Source: Chryseobacterium sp. SN22 (GTDB taxonomy: Bacteria > Bacteroidota > Bacteroidia > Flavobacteriales > Weeksellaceae). Taken from it: a stretch of 64,000 bases of DNA. Location of the stretch: the NCBI RefSeq assembly GCF_008329705.1, contig NZ_VTSX01000004.1, forward strand, positions 124,001 through 188,000, read 5' to 3'. The translations under genes were made by a program, and so were the position numbers. The notes beneath the pieces were generated by a model, which saw only the letters and a list, made by a program, of their open reading frames with translations, ran no database searches and was not told the origin of the DNA. This document shows positions 1 through 8,405 of this stretch, in pieces (position 1 is the first letter of the stretch; each line of letters starts with the position of its first letter).

Positions 1-2
1 CA

Positions 3-281
3 GGGAGTATTTTAAAAACCAATATTCCGGATAATTTTATGGAAGCGGAAAAGAAAAAGCCTGAGTTCAAACTGGATTTAAATGACCGGATTGCCTTTTC
101 CAAAACCTTATTCGGAGGAAGCCAGTCTGAGCTGAACGAAGTAGTGGCGAATCTCAACAGCTTTAAAACGCTGGAAGAGGCAAAGGAATACCTGAGCGAC
201 CTCTATTATTCCAGAAAATGGAATAAAGTGGATGAATATGCCCAAAGGCTTTGGATATTGGTGGAAAATAAATTTTTATAA
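3..281 (+). CDS. C-terminal part of an unknown conserved protein (5' end outside window)
   Basis: The frame is open from the first bases of the window, so the ATG at 39 is probably internal and the gene begins upstream. The visible 92 residues are charged and helical, with no signal peptide or membrane segment, and end in a Trp/Tyr/Leu-rich helix. I recognise the flavor of a small conserved Flavobacteriia protein but cannot assign a function. It ends 8 bases before rsmI, so the two are probably co-transcribed. Confidence 0.6.
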   Translation, partial: GSILKTNIPDNFMEAEKKKPEFKLDLNDRIAFSKTLFGGSQSELNEVVANLNSFKTLEEAKEYLSDLYYSRKWNKVDEYAQRLWILVENKFL

Positions 282-289
282 ACTTAATT

Positions 290-964
290 TTGAGCGGAAT
301 CCTATATTTTGTTCCCACGCCGGTCGGGAACCTCGAAGATATGACCTTCAGAGCGGTAAATGTCCTGAAAGAGGTTGATTATATTTTATGCGAAGACACC
401 AGAACTTCCGGAATTCTTTTGAAGCATTTTGAGATTTCAAAACCCTTGAAATCCTATCACCTGCATAACGAGCATCAGGCAACTGAGAAAGTAATCACAG
501 ACCTTAAAAACGGCCAGAACATTGCCATCATCACCGATGCGGGGACTCCCGGAATTTCAGATCCCGGTTATCTGTTGGCCAAAGCCGGTTCGGATCATCA
601 TATTGAAATGATCTGCCTTCCCGGCGCTACAGCTTTTGTTCCGGCACTCGTGGTTTCAGGATTGCCCAATAACGAATTTCTGTTTGCCGGATTCCTTCCG
701 CAGAAAAAGGGTCGTCAGACCAAGCTGAAACAGTTAGCAGAAGAAAAAAAGACCATTGTCCTGTACGAAAGTCCGCATAAGATCAATACCACCCTGGAAC
801 AGATCAGGGAATTCTTCGGTGAGGAGACCAAAGCAAGTCTGAGCCGCGAAATCTCCAAAAAATTTGAAGAGACCAAACGCGGAACAATTCTTGAACTTAT
901 TGAATTTTCAAAAAGCAAGACCTTAAAAGGCGAAATCGTCCTCATCGTAAATAATTCCATTTAA
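290..964 (+). CDS. rsmI: 16S rRNA (cytidine-1402-2'-O)-methyltransferase RsmI
   Basis: RsmI uses SAM to 2'-O-methylate C1402 in the 16S rRNA decoding centre. The N-terminus has the family signature PTPVGNLEDMT, followed by CEDTRTS and the DAGTPGISDPGY loop of the tetrapyrrole-methylase fold. A later FAGFLPQKKGR and YESPHKI complete the family pattern. The length of 224 residues fits the catalytic domain without a long C-terminal extension. The start is TTG at 290, 8 bases after the previous stop; no ATG exists near it. The next gene starts directly after the stop, so this looks like an operon. Confidence 0.95.
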   Translation: MSGILYFVPTPVGNLEDMTFRAVNVLKEVDYILCEDTRTSGILLKHFEISKPLKSYHLHNEHQATEKVITDLKNGQNIAIITDAGTPGISDPGYLLAKAGSDHHIEMICLPGATAFVPALVVSGLPNNEFLFAGFLPQKKGRQTKLKQLAEEKKTIVLYESPHKINTTLEQIREFFGEETKASLSREISKKFEETKRGTILELIEFSKSKTLKGEIVLIVNNSI

Positions 965-2440
965 TTGAAAAAATTAATTTTCGTACTGTTTTCGTCGGTC
1001 TGCTTCGGACAGACAGATCAGTATAAGCAGATCCTGTTAACCAGAAAACTGGGTAAAGAAGTCCGTTCCTATTCAAAAGGTTACGGGATATTTACTGATG
1101 CCAAAACCGGAAAAGCAGGAATTGTGGATTCACTGGGAAATATTACGTTTGATTATCCGGCAAAAAGTGAAATTTCTCCTCTTTGGAAAAACCGCTTTGT
1201 TCTGAAAGCAAAAGCCGGAAAAGAGAATGGAAAAACGGCCGTTATCGATGCTGAAGGAAAAGAAATCATCCCGATGGACCTGTTCAAATTCAGGACCTGG
1301 GAAAATAAAGACCGGCTGATCTGTACGAAACAGGGAAGAGATAGAGTCTGTGATTTTAACGGAAAGGAAATTATTCCCTTTTCAGAAAAAATTGTATTCG
1401 GAAGCGAGAACAGGTTTTTCGTGAAAAATAACGGGATCTGGCTGATCTATGATTTCAGCGGGAAAAAAATTTCCGGCCGGGAGTTTGCGGAAGATCTCCG
1501 GTTTTATAAAGGCAGGGCCTATCTTACCCAGGGGGAAAAATCCGGTGAAGTGATTGATAACAACGGGAAAACCATCAGTACCATTTCCGGCCATAATGTA
1601 GATAATATCAATGCTTTTCCTTATCTGATTACCCTGGATGTTGCCAAGGAGAGATACGGAATTATCGATGAAAAAGAAAAGGTGATCGCTGATGAAATAT
1701 ACGAACAGGCATTCGTAGGAAGAGAATATATTTATCTTACAAAAGACGATAAAGTAAGCATCTTTTCAAAGAAAGAAGGCAAACTGTATGATCTTGATTA
1801 CCATTATGTAAACCCTCTTTTTAATGGTCTTTTCAAAACGTCGCAGGACCAGGCAAACCCGAAGACTGCCGTTGTGCGCCTTAATGGAGAAATTGTCTTT
1901 CCAAAAGAATACGACAGGGTGGAAGGGCTTACTATTTCCGGCGGGAGATATCTGTATCTGAGAAAAGAAAAAGAGGAAAAAATTTTAGATAAAGATTTAA
2001 AAAATATTCTGAATGACGACTACGGAATCGAAAAAATATTCCCGAATGCCCTTATTCTGAACCGAAATGATACCTATTATACCTTTTCTCCAAAGACCGG
2101 GCAGTATAAAGAATTAAAGACCCTTAAAGAAATCAGGGAATCAGAACTTTATCCTGCACTTGTCGGGAAAAACGGCGATAATCTGTACGGAATGATGGAT
2201 GAAAACGGTAACGAAATGGTTCCTTTCGTCTATGATGACATCACTACTTTCCTGGGGGCCGATGAATTTATAGTGAAGAAAAACAACAAATTCGGAGTAA
2301 CCAATCATCAGAACGAGCCGCTGACGGAAATAATTTACGATAGATTTCTCCATGATAAAAAGGGTATCAGGCTCACAAAAAGCAAAGAATCCGAATTCAT
2401 TTATTTCACGGAACAGAAGGACCGGGATTTTACCGATTGA
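965..2440 (+). CDS. Secreted WG-repeat protein
   Basis: A 491-residue protein with a signal peptide (positively charged start, hydrophobic core, end at FGQ near residue 16). The body consists of repeats of about 30-50 residues with patterns such as GIVDSLGNI, AVIDAEGKEIIP, GIIDEKEKVI and GMMDENGNEMVPFVYDD, which is the WG-repeat (KWG) pattern of an all-beta fold. Such proteins are common, poorly characterised envelope proteins in Bacteroidota. The TTG start at 965 touches the rsmI stop. No catalytic motif is visible; a binding or scaffold role is only a guess. Confidence 0.75.
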   Translation: MKKLIFVLFSSVCFGQTDQYKQILLTRKLGKEVRSYSKGYGIFTDAKTGKAGIVDSLGNITFDYPAKSEISPLWKNRFVLKAKAGKENGKTAVIDAEGKEIIPMDLFKFRTWENKDRLICTKQGRDRVCDFNGKEIIPFSEKIVFGSENRFFVKNNGIWLIYDFSGKKISGREFAEDLRFYKGRAYLTQGEKSGEVIDNNGKTISTISGHNVDNINAFPYLITLDVAKERYGIIDEKEKVIADEIYEQAFVGREYIYLTKDDKVSIFSKKEGKLYDLDYHYVNPLFNGLFKTSQDQANPKTAVVRLNGEIVFPKEYDRVEGLTISGGRYLYLRKEKEEKILDKDLKNILNDDYGIEKIFPNALILNRNDTYYTFSPKTGQYKELKTLKEIRESELYPALVGKNGDNLYGMMDENGNEMVPFVYDDITTFLGADEFIVKKNNKFGVTNHQNEPLTEIIYDRFLHDKKGIRLTKSKESEFIYFTEQKDRDFTD

Positions 2441-2525
2441 TCAACCGTAATGTCTTTATGACAAAAAACAGCTGAGAAATTTTGCTAAAAGAGTGATTTA
2501 AAATGTAATGAACAACATTTTATAA

Positions 2526-2533
2526 TATCTTTG
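2526..2533 (+). promoter_or_regulatory. Predicted Bacteroidota -7 box (TATCTTTG) for fabG
   Basis: TATCTTTG followed by CGC fits the Bacteroidota -7 consensus TAnnTTTG. It lies about 90 bases upstream of the fabG ATG, in the 182-base gap after the WG-repeat gene. No good TTTG -33 element is seen 19 bp upstream. Confidence 0.5.
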
Positions 2534-2622
2534 CGCACTGTTTTATTTCTGTAAAACTCAATAATAGATAGTAGCCGGATTTCAGAGGTGAATAGATTAG
2601 AAAGTAAATAATTGTCATATAT

Positions 2623-3366
2623 ATGAAACTATTAGAAGGAAAAGTAGCGCTAATAACGGGAGCTACACGAGGAATCGGTAAAGGAATTGCTGAAATGTAT
2701 GCTCAACAGGGGGCAAAAATAGCATTCACCTATGCCGGATCGGTAGAGAAAGCAAAGGAATTAGAAGCATCTTTAAGTTCTGTAACGCAAATTAAAGGGT
2801 ACCAGTCGGACGCATCGGATTTTGATGCTGCGCAAACTTTGGTGGATGAAGTGATGGCTGAGTTTGGTAAAATTGATATTCTGATCAACAATGCAGGAAT
2901 TACAAAAGACAACCTATTGTTGAGAATGTCTAAAGAAGACTGGGACAAAGTAATCAATGTTAACCTGGATTCCGTATTTAACCTTACAAAAGCGGTAATT
3001 AAGCCGATGATGAAGGCAAAAGCAGGATCGATCATCAATATGACTTCGGTAGTTGGTATCAGCGGAAACGCAGGCCAGGCCAATTATGCGGCATCCAAGG
3101 CAGGAGTAATCGGTTTTACAAAATCGGTAGCTTTGGAACTGGGTTCAAGAAATATCCGTTGCAACGCTATTGCTCCGGGGTTTATCCAGACTGAAATGAC
3201 AGATGCTTTGGATGACAAGGCAAAAGAAAAATGGAATGAATCGATCCCAATGAAGAAACTCGGCCAGACCCGGGATGTTGCCAATGCATGTGTATTTTTA
3301 GGAAGCGAAATGGCTTCTTACATTACCGGACAGACCTTAAATGTGGACGGAGGCTTGCTAACATAA
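2623..3366 (+). CDS. fabG: 3-oxoacyl-[acyl-carrier-protein] reductase FabG
   Basis: A short-chain dehydrogenase of 247 residues. It reduces 3-oxoacyl-ACP with NADPH in fatty-acid elongation. The nucleotide-binding TGATRGIG motif is at residues 12-19, NNAG at 89-92, and the catalytic residues are Asn114, Ser142, Tyr155 and Lys159 (YAASK). The C-terminal GQTLNVDGG is typical of FabG. The length equals that of the family. It stands alone with its own promoter-like box and is followed by a hairpin. Other SDR reductases share these motifs, but overall similarity points to FabG. Confidence 0.93.
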   Translation: MKLLEGKVALITGATRGIGKGIAEMYAQQGAKIAFTYAGSVEKAKELEASLSSVTQIKGYQSDASDFDAAQTLVDEVMAEFGKIDILINNAGITKDNLLLRMSKEDWDKVINVNLDSVFNLTKAVIKPMMKAKAGSIINMTSVVGISGNAGQANYAASKAGVIGFTKSVALELGSRNIRCNAIAPGFIQTEMTDALDDKAKEKWNESIPMKKLGQTRDVANACVFLGSEMASYITGQTLNVDGGLLT

Positions 3367-3393
3367 GAATCATTGTTAAATAAAATATAAACG

Positions 3394-3424
3394 AAAATCC
3401 GTCACAATGGGACGGATTTTCTGT
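3394..3424. terminator. Terminator between fabG and GMP reductase
   Basis: AAAATCCGTC and GACGGATTTT form a 10-bp stem with a 7-base loop. It lies between two convergent genes and can serve both strands. Confidence 0.75.
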
Positions 3425-3465
3425 TTTAACTTATCAAGGAATACCTTTGATACCTTATTGAATCC

Positions 3466-4506
3466 TCAGTCTTTAAATACCTGGTTTTCCTGCTCTTGTA
3501 CCCTGATGAATGTGGTCCTTTTGGAGAGCTCCTTTAGTTTTGAAGCACCGACATAGGTACAGGTGGAACGGACGCCGCCAAGAATATCCTTTACCGTCTC
3601 AGAAACCGGACCTTTATAAGCTACTTTTACCGTTTTTCCTTCCGATGCACGGTATTCTGCCACACCTCCCGAATGTTTATCCATGGCTGTTTTTGAACTC
3701 ATTCCATAAAAAAGCCTGTATTTCTTGCCGTTTTCCTCTACCATTTCACCTCCGCTCTCGTCATGGCCGGCAAACATGCCTCCCAGCATCACAAAATCGG
3801 CACCTCCGCCGAAAGCTTTGGCTACATCGCCCGGAACTTTACAGCCGCCGTCTGCAATAATGTGGCCTCCCAATCCATGAGCGGCATCCGAACATTCGAT
3901 AATCGCGGAAAGCTGCGGATATCCTACTCCGGTTTTTACCCGGGTAGTGCAGACTGAACCGGGACCGATTCCGACTTTGATGATATCGGCACCTACCAAA
4001 AGGAGCTCTTCTACCATTTCCCCGGTTACCACATTGCCGGCCATGATAATCTTGTCCGGATAATTAGCCCTTGCTCTCTTCACAAACCCGACGAAATGTT
4101 CGGAATAACCATTCGCTACATCGATGCACAGAAACTCGATTTTAGGATGCCGTTCAAGGATTCTTCCAAGCTTTTCTTCGTCAGCTTTTCCTGTTCCGGT
4201 ACTTAAGGCAATATATTGATGAATATCTTCGGGATGGCTGTTTAAAAATTCCGTCCATTCCTCTACCGAATAATGCTTGTGGATGGCAGTAATGATCTTT
4301 TCTTTTGCCAGCTCCACCGCCATTTCGAAAGTTCCCACCGTATCCATATTGGCCGCGATTACCGGGATTCCTTTCCATTTTTTACGGGTATGCTTAAATG
4401 TAAATTCTCTTTCCAGATCAACTTCCGAACGGGATTTCAGAGTAGAGCGTTTCGGACGGAACATTACATCTTTAAATCCCAGTTTAATATCATATTCTAT
4501 TCTCAT
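3466..4506 (-). CDS. guaC: GMP reductase
   Basis: An IMPDH/GMPR-family TIM-barrel enzyme that converts GMP to IMP with NADPH in purine salvage. The 346-residue protein lacks the CBS insert of IMP dehydrogenase, as expected for GMP reductase. The catalytic cysteine is Cys186 in GPGSVCTTR, the same number as in human GMPR. Other family motifs are AANMDT near residue 52, [26 protein letters not shown] and the flap YRASEG. The gene is convergent with fabG and stands alone. Confidence 0.95.
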   Translation of the reverse strand: MRIEYDIKLGFKDVMFRPKRSTLKSRSEVDLEREFTFKHTRKKWKGIPVIAANMDTVGTFEMAVELAKEKIITAIHKHYSVEEWTEFLNSHPEDIHQYIALSTGTGKADEEKLGRILERHPKIEFLCIDVANGYSEHFVGFVKRARANYPDKIIMAGNVVTGEMVEELLLVGADIIKVGIGPGSVCTTRVKTGVGYPQLSAIIECSDAAHGLGGHIIADGGCKVPGDVAKAFGGGADFVMLGGMFAGHDESGGEMVEENGKKYRLFYGMSSKTAMDKHSGGVAEYRASEGKTVKVAYKGPVSETVKDILGGVRSTCTYVGASKLKELSKRTTFIRVQEQENQVFKD

Positions 4507-4705
4507 ATTTGGAAAATTATTTTATTTAAATGTATGAAAAAACTTTGATTGAAACCTTTCAGATCAGGATTGAATTTTCTAAAAAGACATTTTTCTATGG
4601 CTAAAAACCTTTTCTTAAAAACCTTTGAGCCGATTATGTGTTCCTGATAAAAATCCCTTGATTATTATGCTTTTGTTCTTAATTAAAAACAATACTTTTG
4701 ATACC

Positions 4706-5494
4706 ATGGATTTCCCGGTAGCTTTTCATCTTTTTGGCAAAACCATACTCGCACATCCGCTTTTTGAAGCATTGGGGATGTTTATCGGGATGCGCTATTA
4801 TTTTTATCTAAAAAGAAAATCCAGCGAGAAGGTTTCCTTTAATGTCTCGGCTGCCGTGTTAATCGGGGCAACAGCGGGTGCTTTGTTCGGTTCTAAACTG
4901 ATCGGGAATCTGGAAAATCCATACAAGTTATTCGGCCATTTCGACTTTAAGACGGTCTGGACCAACAATACGATTGTCGGTGGGCTGGCATTTGGCTTGA
5001 TGGGAGTGGAGCTGGCCAAAAAAGCGGTCGGTCATAAGGAAAGCACCGGCGATCTGATTGTTTTCCCGTTGATCCTGGCTATGATCATTGGAAGGATCGG
5101 CTGTTTCCTCACCGGGATTTACGAAGAGACATATGGTGTTCCCACCGATTTCATTTTCGGAATGCATCTCGGCGATCAGTACCTGAGGCATCCGGTAGCA
5201 TTATACGAAATTGCTTTTCTGATCATTCTCCGGATTATCTTAAAAACTATTCAAAGGAAAAAAAACTATCCTTCAGGTTTTATATTTCAGGTCTTTATGC
5301 TGAGTTACTTTACCTTTAGGTTCCTGCTGGACTTTATTAAGCCCAGGATAGAAATTATCGGAAATTTAGGAACTATTCAGATCGTATGTATTTGTGTAAT
5401 TATTTATTACATTTATATAATAAAAAATACTGTCCGCTTTATTCACTCAAAAAACAAAACTTATGAAAATCCTCACCCTGTTGGAAGTTGGTAA
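4706..5494 (+). CDS. Lgt-like membrane protein with altered catalytic residues
   Basis: A polytopic protein related to prolipoprotein diacylglyceryl transferase (Lgt). With the ATG at 4706 it has 262 residues; the longer frame from 4625 adds a poor leader. The family signature is present as GRIGCFLTG, residues 129-137, followed by YGVPT; a later RFLLDFIKPR matches the essential Arg region. In the motif that in canonical Lgt reads HGG, the His is Val (VGG at 91-93). The signature Asn is Cys133. These replacements make ordinary lipoprotein acylation doubtful. The gene overlaps the next small gene and is followed by a radical SAM enzyme, so the three probably act together, perhaps on membrane lipids (inference). 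Confidence 0.75.
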   Translation: MDFPVAFHLFGKTILAHPLFEALGMFIGMRYYFYLKRKSSEKVSFNVSAAVLIGATAGALFGSKLIGNLENPYKLFGHFDFKTVWTNNTIVGGLAFGLMGVELAKKAVGHKESTGDLIVFPLILAMIIGRIGCFLTGIYEETYGVPTDFIFGMHLGDQYLRHPVALYEIAFLIILRIILKTIQRKKNYPSGFIFQVFMLSYFTFRFLLDFIKPRIEIIGNLGTIQIVCICVIIYYIYIIKNTVRFIHSKNKTYENPHPVGSW

Positions 5495-5699
5495 TCTCGG
5501 AGGCCTGGTCCTGATGATTATTCTCATCATCCTGTTTGTGGCTTCCATTTTTTCCCTGATTGTTACTTTAATTGTCAAGGTCGTTTACGAATCAAAAGAT
5601 AACCGGAAATTTTCCAGGAAACAGTTTATTCAGACGATGCTGATTTGCTTGTTGTTCTGTGGATTGGTGAGCGGATTTATTTGCGGAGGAGGAATTTAA
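5463..5699 (+). CDS. Small two-helix membrane protein
   Basis: A 78-residue protein with two strong hydrophobic stretches (about residues 10-42 and 58-77) around a charged loop, and a Gly-rich end. Its start lies inside the last 32 bases of the Lgt-like gene, which suggests translational coupling. The radical SAM gene begins 9 bases after its stop. I do not recognise a family. Its conserved position in this tight cassette and its clean hydrophobic pattern make it a likely real gene. Confidence 0.6.
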   Translation: MKILTLLEVGNLGGLVLMIILIILFVASIFSLIVTLIVKVVYESKDNRKFSRKQFIQTMLICLLFCGLVSGFICGGGI

Positions 5700-5708
5700 A
5701 TCAAAATT

Positions 5709-7112
5709 ATGCCGGTAAGAAATTATACGTATTACGATTATACGATCAGCCTGTGCCCGGAATGTCTGAAAAGGGTAGGTGCAAAAATTATTATTGAGGA
5801 TGAAGCGGTTTTCATGACGAAAAGATGTCCGGATCACGGATTTTTCAGGACCAAGATTGCTTCGGATGTCCATTACTACAAAAATATAAGAAATTACAAT
5901 AAAGCTTCGGAAATGCCGGTGCATTTCGGGACGGAGGTAGCATACGGCTGTCCGTACGATTGCGGTTTGTGTGTGGATCATGAGCAACACAGCTGCCTTT
6001 CGATTGTGGAAGTAACGGACCGCTGCAACCTTAGCTGTCCGACCTGCTACGCCATGTCTTCCCCGCATTACGGAAGCCACCGAAGTCTGGAGGAAATTGA
6101 GGCGATGTTCGATATCATTGTAAAAAACGAAGGAGAGCCCGATGTGGTCCAGATCAGTGGAGGTGAGCCGACCATCCATCCTGAGTTTTTCAAAATCATG
6201 GACATTGCCAAATCGAAGCCTATCAAACATTTAATGCTGAATACCAATGGGGTGAGGATCGCCAATGATTCCGGGTTTGCCGAAAAGCTGGCGACCTACG
6301 CACCGGAATTTGAGGTTTATCTCCAGTTTGATTCCTTTAAGCCGGAAGTGCTGCAGGATTTCAGGGGGAGAGATCTTACCGATGTCCGGATGAAGGCTTT
6401 GGAGAAATTAAATGCACTGAACCTTTCGACCACGCTGGTTATCGTATTGCAGAAAGGCAAAAATATCGATGAAATCGGCAAGATCATCGAGTTTGCCTTA
6501 AAACAGAAATGTGTCCGCGGAATAACCTTCCAGCCGGTGGAAATTGCCGGAAGGAACCGGGAAGATTCGGCGCACGAAAAAATAACGCTTACCGAAGTAC
6601 GTCAGGAAATCCTGAACCAGTTTCCGCTGCTGAATTCCGATGATCTGATTCCGGTTCCCTGTAATCCTGATGCTTTAGCAATGGGGTATATCCTGAAACT
6701 CGAAGGGGAAATCATTCCTTTAACACGCTACATCAATCCTGCTGATCTGCTCAACAATGAAACGCGGAATACCATCGTTTACGAACAGGATACCGGATTG
6801 CAGATGCAGCTGCTGGATATTTTCAGCACGGGAATTTCCGTAGATAAAGTACAGCCTAAAGTCAATCAGTTATTGTGCTGTCTTCCTGAAGTTTCCGCGC
6901 CTAATCTGGATTACGATAACCTGTTCAGGATCATTATTATGAACTTTATGGATGCCCATGATTTCGACGTCCGTGCCGTAAAGAAATCCTGCGTCCATAT
7001 CGTAAATAAAGATCTGAAGCTTATACCTTTTGAAACGATGAACCTCTTTTACCGGGATGATAAGAGCAAATACCTGGAAGAATTGAGACGGGATGATAAA
7101 GTACTGTTTTGA
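5709..7112 (+). CDS. Radical SAM enzyme of the MJ0619/Tes-like family
   Basis: The radical SAM motif is Cys106-x3-Cys110-x2-Cys113 (CNLSCPTCY), followed by QISGGEPTIHPEF for SAM binding. Upstream are further Cys groups: Cys16/Cys19, Cys40 and Cys81/85/88/96, resembling an N-terminal zinc-ribbon and an extra metal site. This multi-cysteine N-terminus with HSC-LSIVEVTDRC is characteristic of the family of Methanocaldococcus MJ0619. That protein was first proposed as a pterin methylase and later shown to be tetraether lipid synthase Tes. The 467-residue protein is slightly shorter than archaeal Tes. Its partner genes are membrane proteins, one Lgt-like, which favours a lipid substrate; the exact reaction is unknown. 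Confidence 0.85.
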   Translation: MPVRNYTYYDYTISLCPECLKRVGAKIIIEDEAVFMTKRCPDHGFFRTKIASDVHYYKNIRNYNKASEMPVHFGTEVAYGCPYDCGLCVDHEQHSCLSIVEVTDRCNLSCPTCYAMSSPHYGSHRSLEEIEAMFDIIVKNEGEPDVVQISGGEPTIHPEFFKIMDIAKSKPIKHLMLNTNGVRIANDSGFAEKLATYAPEFEVYLQFDSFKPEVLQDFRGRDLTDVRMKALEKLNALNLSTTLVIVLQKGKNIDEIGKIIEFALKQKCVRGITFQPVEIAGRNREDSAHEKITLTEVRQEILNQFPLLNSDDLIPVPCNPDALAMGYILKLEGEIIPLTRYINPADLLNNETRNTIVYEQDTGLQMQLLDIFSTGISVDKVQPKVNQLLCCLPEVSAPNLDYDNLFRIIIMNFMDAHDFDVRAVKKSCVHIVNKDLKLIPFETMNLFYRDDKSKYLEELRRDDKVLF

Positions 7113-7164
7113 TACAGGTTTCGGTTGTTGATGTCCTGTCTTTTTAAATAGAAAATCCCAAAGA

Positions 7165-7200
7165 ACGATCTGTGGAAATCTGTGAAATCCGTGGGAAAAA
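7165..7200. repeat. Possible dispersed intergenic element (CTGTGGAAATCTGTGAAAT type)
   Basis: The stretch contains two near copies of TCTGTGgAA/TCTGTGAAA followed by TCCGTGGGA. It resembles short elements scattered in Chryseobacterium intergenic DNA, from memory only. No second copy is seen in this window. Confidence 0.3.
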
Positions 7201-7226
7201 TTAAGGCGTAAAAAAGTTACGCCTTA
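7201..7226. terminator. Terminator between radical SAM gene and surE
   Basis: TAAGGCGTAA and TTACGCCTTA form a 10-bp stem with a short A-rich loop, between two convergent genes. T-rich sequence follows on both sides. Confidence 0.7.
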
Positions 7227-7236
7227 TTTGTTTTGT

Positions 7237-8007
7237 TTAATCGAATTTCATTACCTCATTCAGCGTATTCATATACTCATAAGCCGTAAGGTCGAATTTT
7301 ACAGGAACAATAGAGATATATCCGTTGGCAAGAGCCGTTTCATCAGCATCCTCCGATTCATCCATATTGTTGAAATAACCGGTCAGCCAGTAATATTTTT
7401 TACCGTGGGGATTCACCCGTTCATCAAAGCTTTCCTCCCATTTGGCATGGGCCTGCTTGCATACTTTTACGCCTTTGATCTCCTCTTTCGTAAGCTTCGG
7501 AATGTTTACATTTAAAACGATCCCTTTCGGCATCGGGTTTTCCAATGTTCTTTTAACGATATTCTGAATGTATTCTTTGGCTTGGCTAAAATCAGCTTCC
7601 CAGCTGAAATCCAGCAAAGAGAACCCAATCGCGGGAAGATTTTCCACACCGGCTTCCACTGCAGCAGACATTGTTCCTGAATAGATCACATTGATGGATG
7701 AATTCGCTCCGTGATTGATCCCGGAAACCACGATATCCGGTCTTCTCGGCAGAATTTTATCAAGCGCCATCTTTACACAGTCTACCGGTGTTCCGCTGCA
7801 TGAAAAATCGGTCTGAGGACCTTCCAGATGGACTTCTTCATAGCTTAGGGTAGAATTAATGGTAATGGCGTGGCCTTTACCGCTTTGTGGGGAGTTGGGT
7901 GCTACCACCACTACTTCTCCGATTTCGTTCATAAAACTGACAAGGTTTCTGATACCCGGCGCTGTAATTCCGTCGTCATTCGTTACCAGAATAAGTGGTC
8001 TTTCCAT
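7237..8007 (-). CDS. surE: 5'/3'-nucleotidase SurE
   Basis: SurE is a metal-dependent nucleoside monophosphate phosphatase. The N-terminal LVTNDDG holds the metal-binding Asp pair at residues 11-12; further motifs are APNSPQSGKGHAIT, SGTPVDCV and SGINHGAN. The 256-residue length is usual. The frame could open at 8028, but a TATATTTG -7 box covers 8026-8033, so transcription should begin near 8019. The ATG at 8007 (MERPLILV) is therefore the better start. Confidence 0.93.
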   Translation of the reverse strand: MERPLILVTNDDGITAPGIRNLVSFMNEIGEVVVVAPNSPQSGKGHAITINSTLSYEEVHLEGPQTDFSCSGTPVDCVKMALDKILPRRPDIVVSGINHGANSSINVIYSGTMSAAVEAGVENLPAIGFSLLDFSWEADFSQAKEYIQNIVKRTLENPMPKGIVLNVNIPKLTKEEIKGVKVCKQAHAKWEESFDERVNPHGKKYYWLTGYFNNMDESEDADETALANGYISIVPVKFDLTAYEYMNTLNEVMKFD

Positions 8008-8025
8008 ATACATTTTTAATTTTAA

Positions 8026-8033
8026 CAAATATA
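8026..8033 (-). promoter_or_regulatory. Predicted -7 box for surE (TATATTTG)
   Basis: On the minus strand this reads TATATTTG, a full match to TAnnTTTG. A TTTT rather than TTTG stands 19 bp upstream. Its position excludes the longest surE start. Confidence 0.5.
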
Positions 8034-8294
8034 CTATAAAAGCTTTTCTTTAAAAACCATTGTATTTAAATATTATCAGAACCGGATATTGTTTTGTGTT
8101 CACAGATACTCATGGCTTATTACAGGAAATATTCTGTTGATATTTTACCGGTTTACATCCCTATTTATTGTTCAGAATACAAACAAAAAGGCTTGAATCA
8201 TAACTTTTTAATTTTATCATTTATTCTTTTAATTTTAAATTTTAACAGTCTGAATTAATCAAAACTTCGATATTAATAAAATTCCTTAAAAGTA

Positions 8295-8325
8295 ATTGAT
8301 AATTGCAAATAAGGTATTAAATTTG
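8295..8325 (+). promoter_or_regulatory. Predicted promoter of the tail-specific protease gene
   Basis: ATTG at 8295-8298 and TAAATTTG at 8318-8325 are separated by 19 bp, fitting the Bacteroidota promoter form. An inverted repeat TTTGATAG (8322-8329) / CTATCAAA (8358-8365) overlaps the -7 box and the start region. The rest of the 8029-8405 gap is AT-rich and shows no gene. Confidence 0.5.
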
Positions 8326-8405
8326 ATAGTTTGTAACGGTACCAAAAAAAGTACGACCTATCAAACAACTTTTTTAAAAATTAATAAAAAATACATTACA
8401 GATTT

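Noticed and set aside
4625..4705. N-terminal extension of the Lgt-like protein
   Set aside because: It has no similarity to Lgt and no fitting promoter; the ATG at 4706 starts the family-like sequence.
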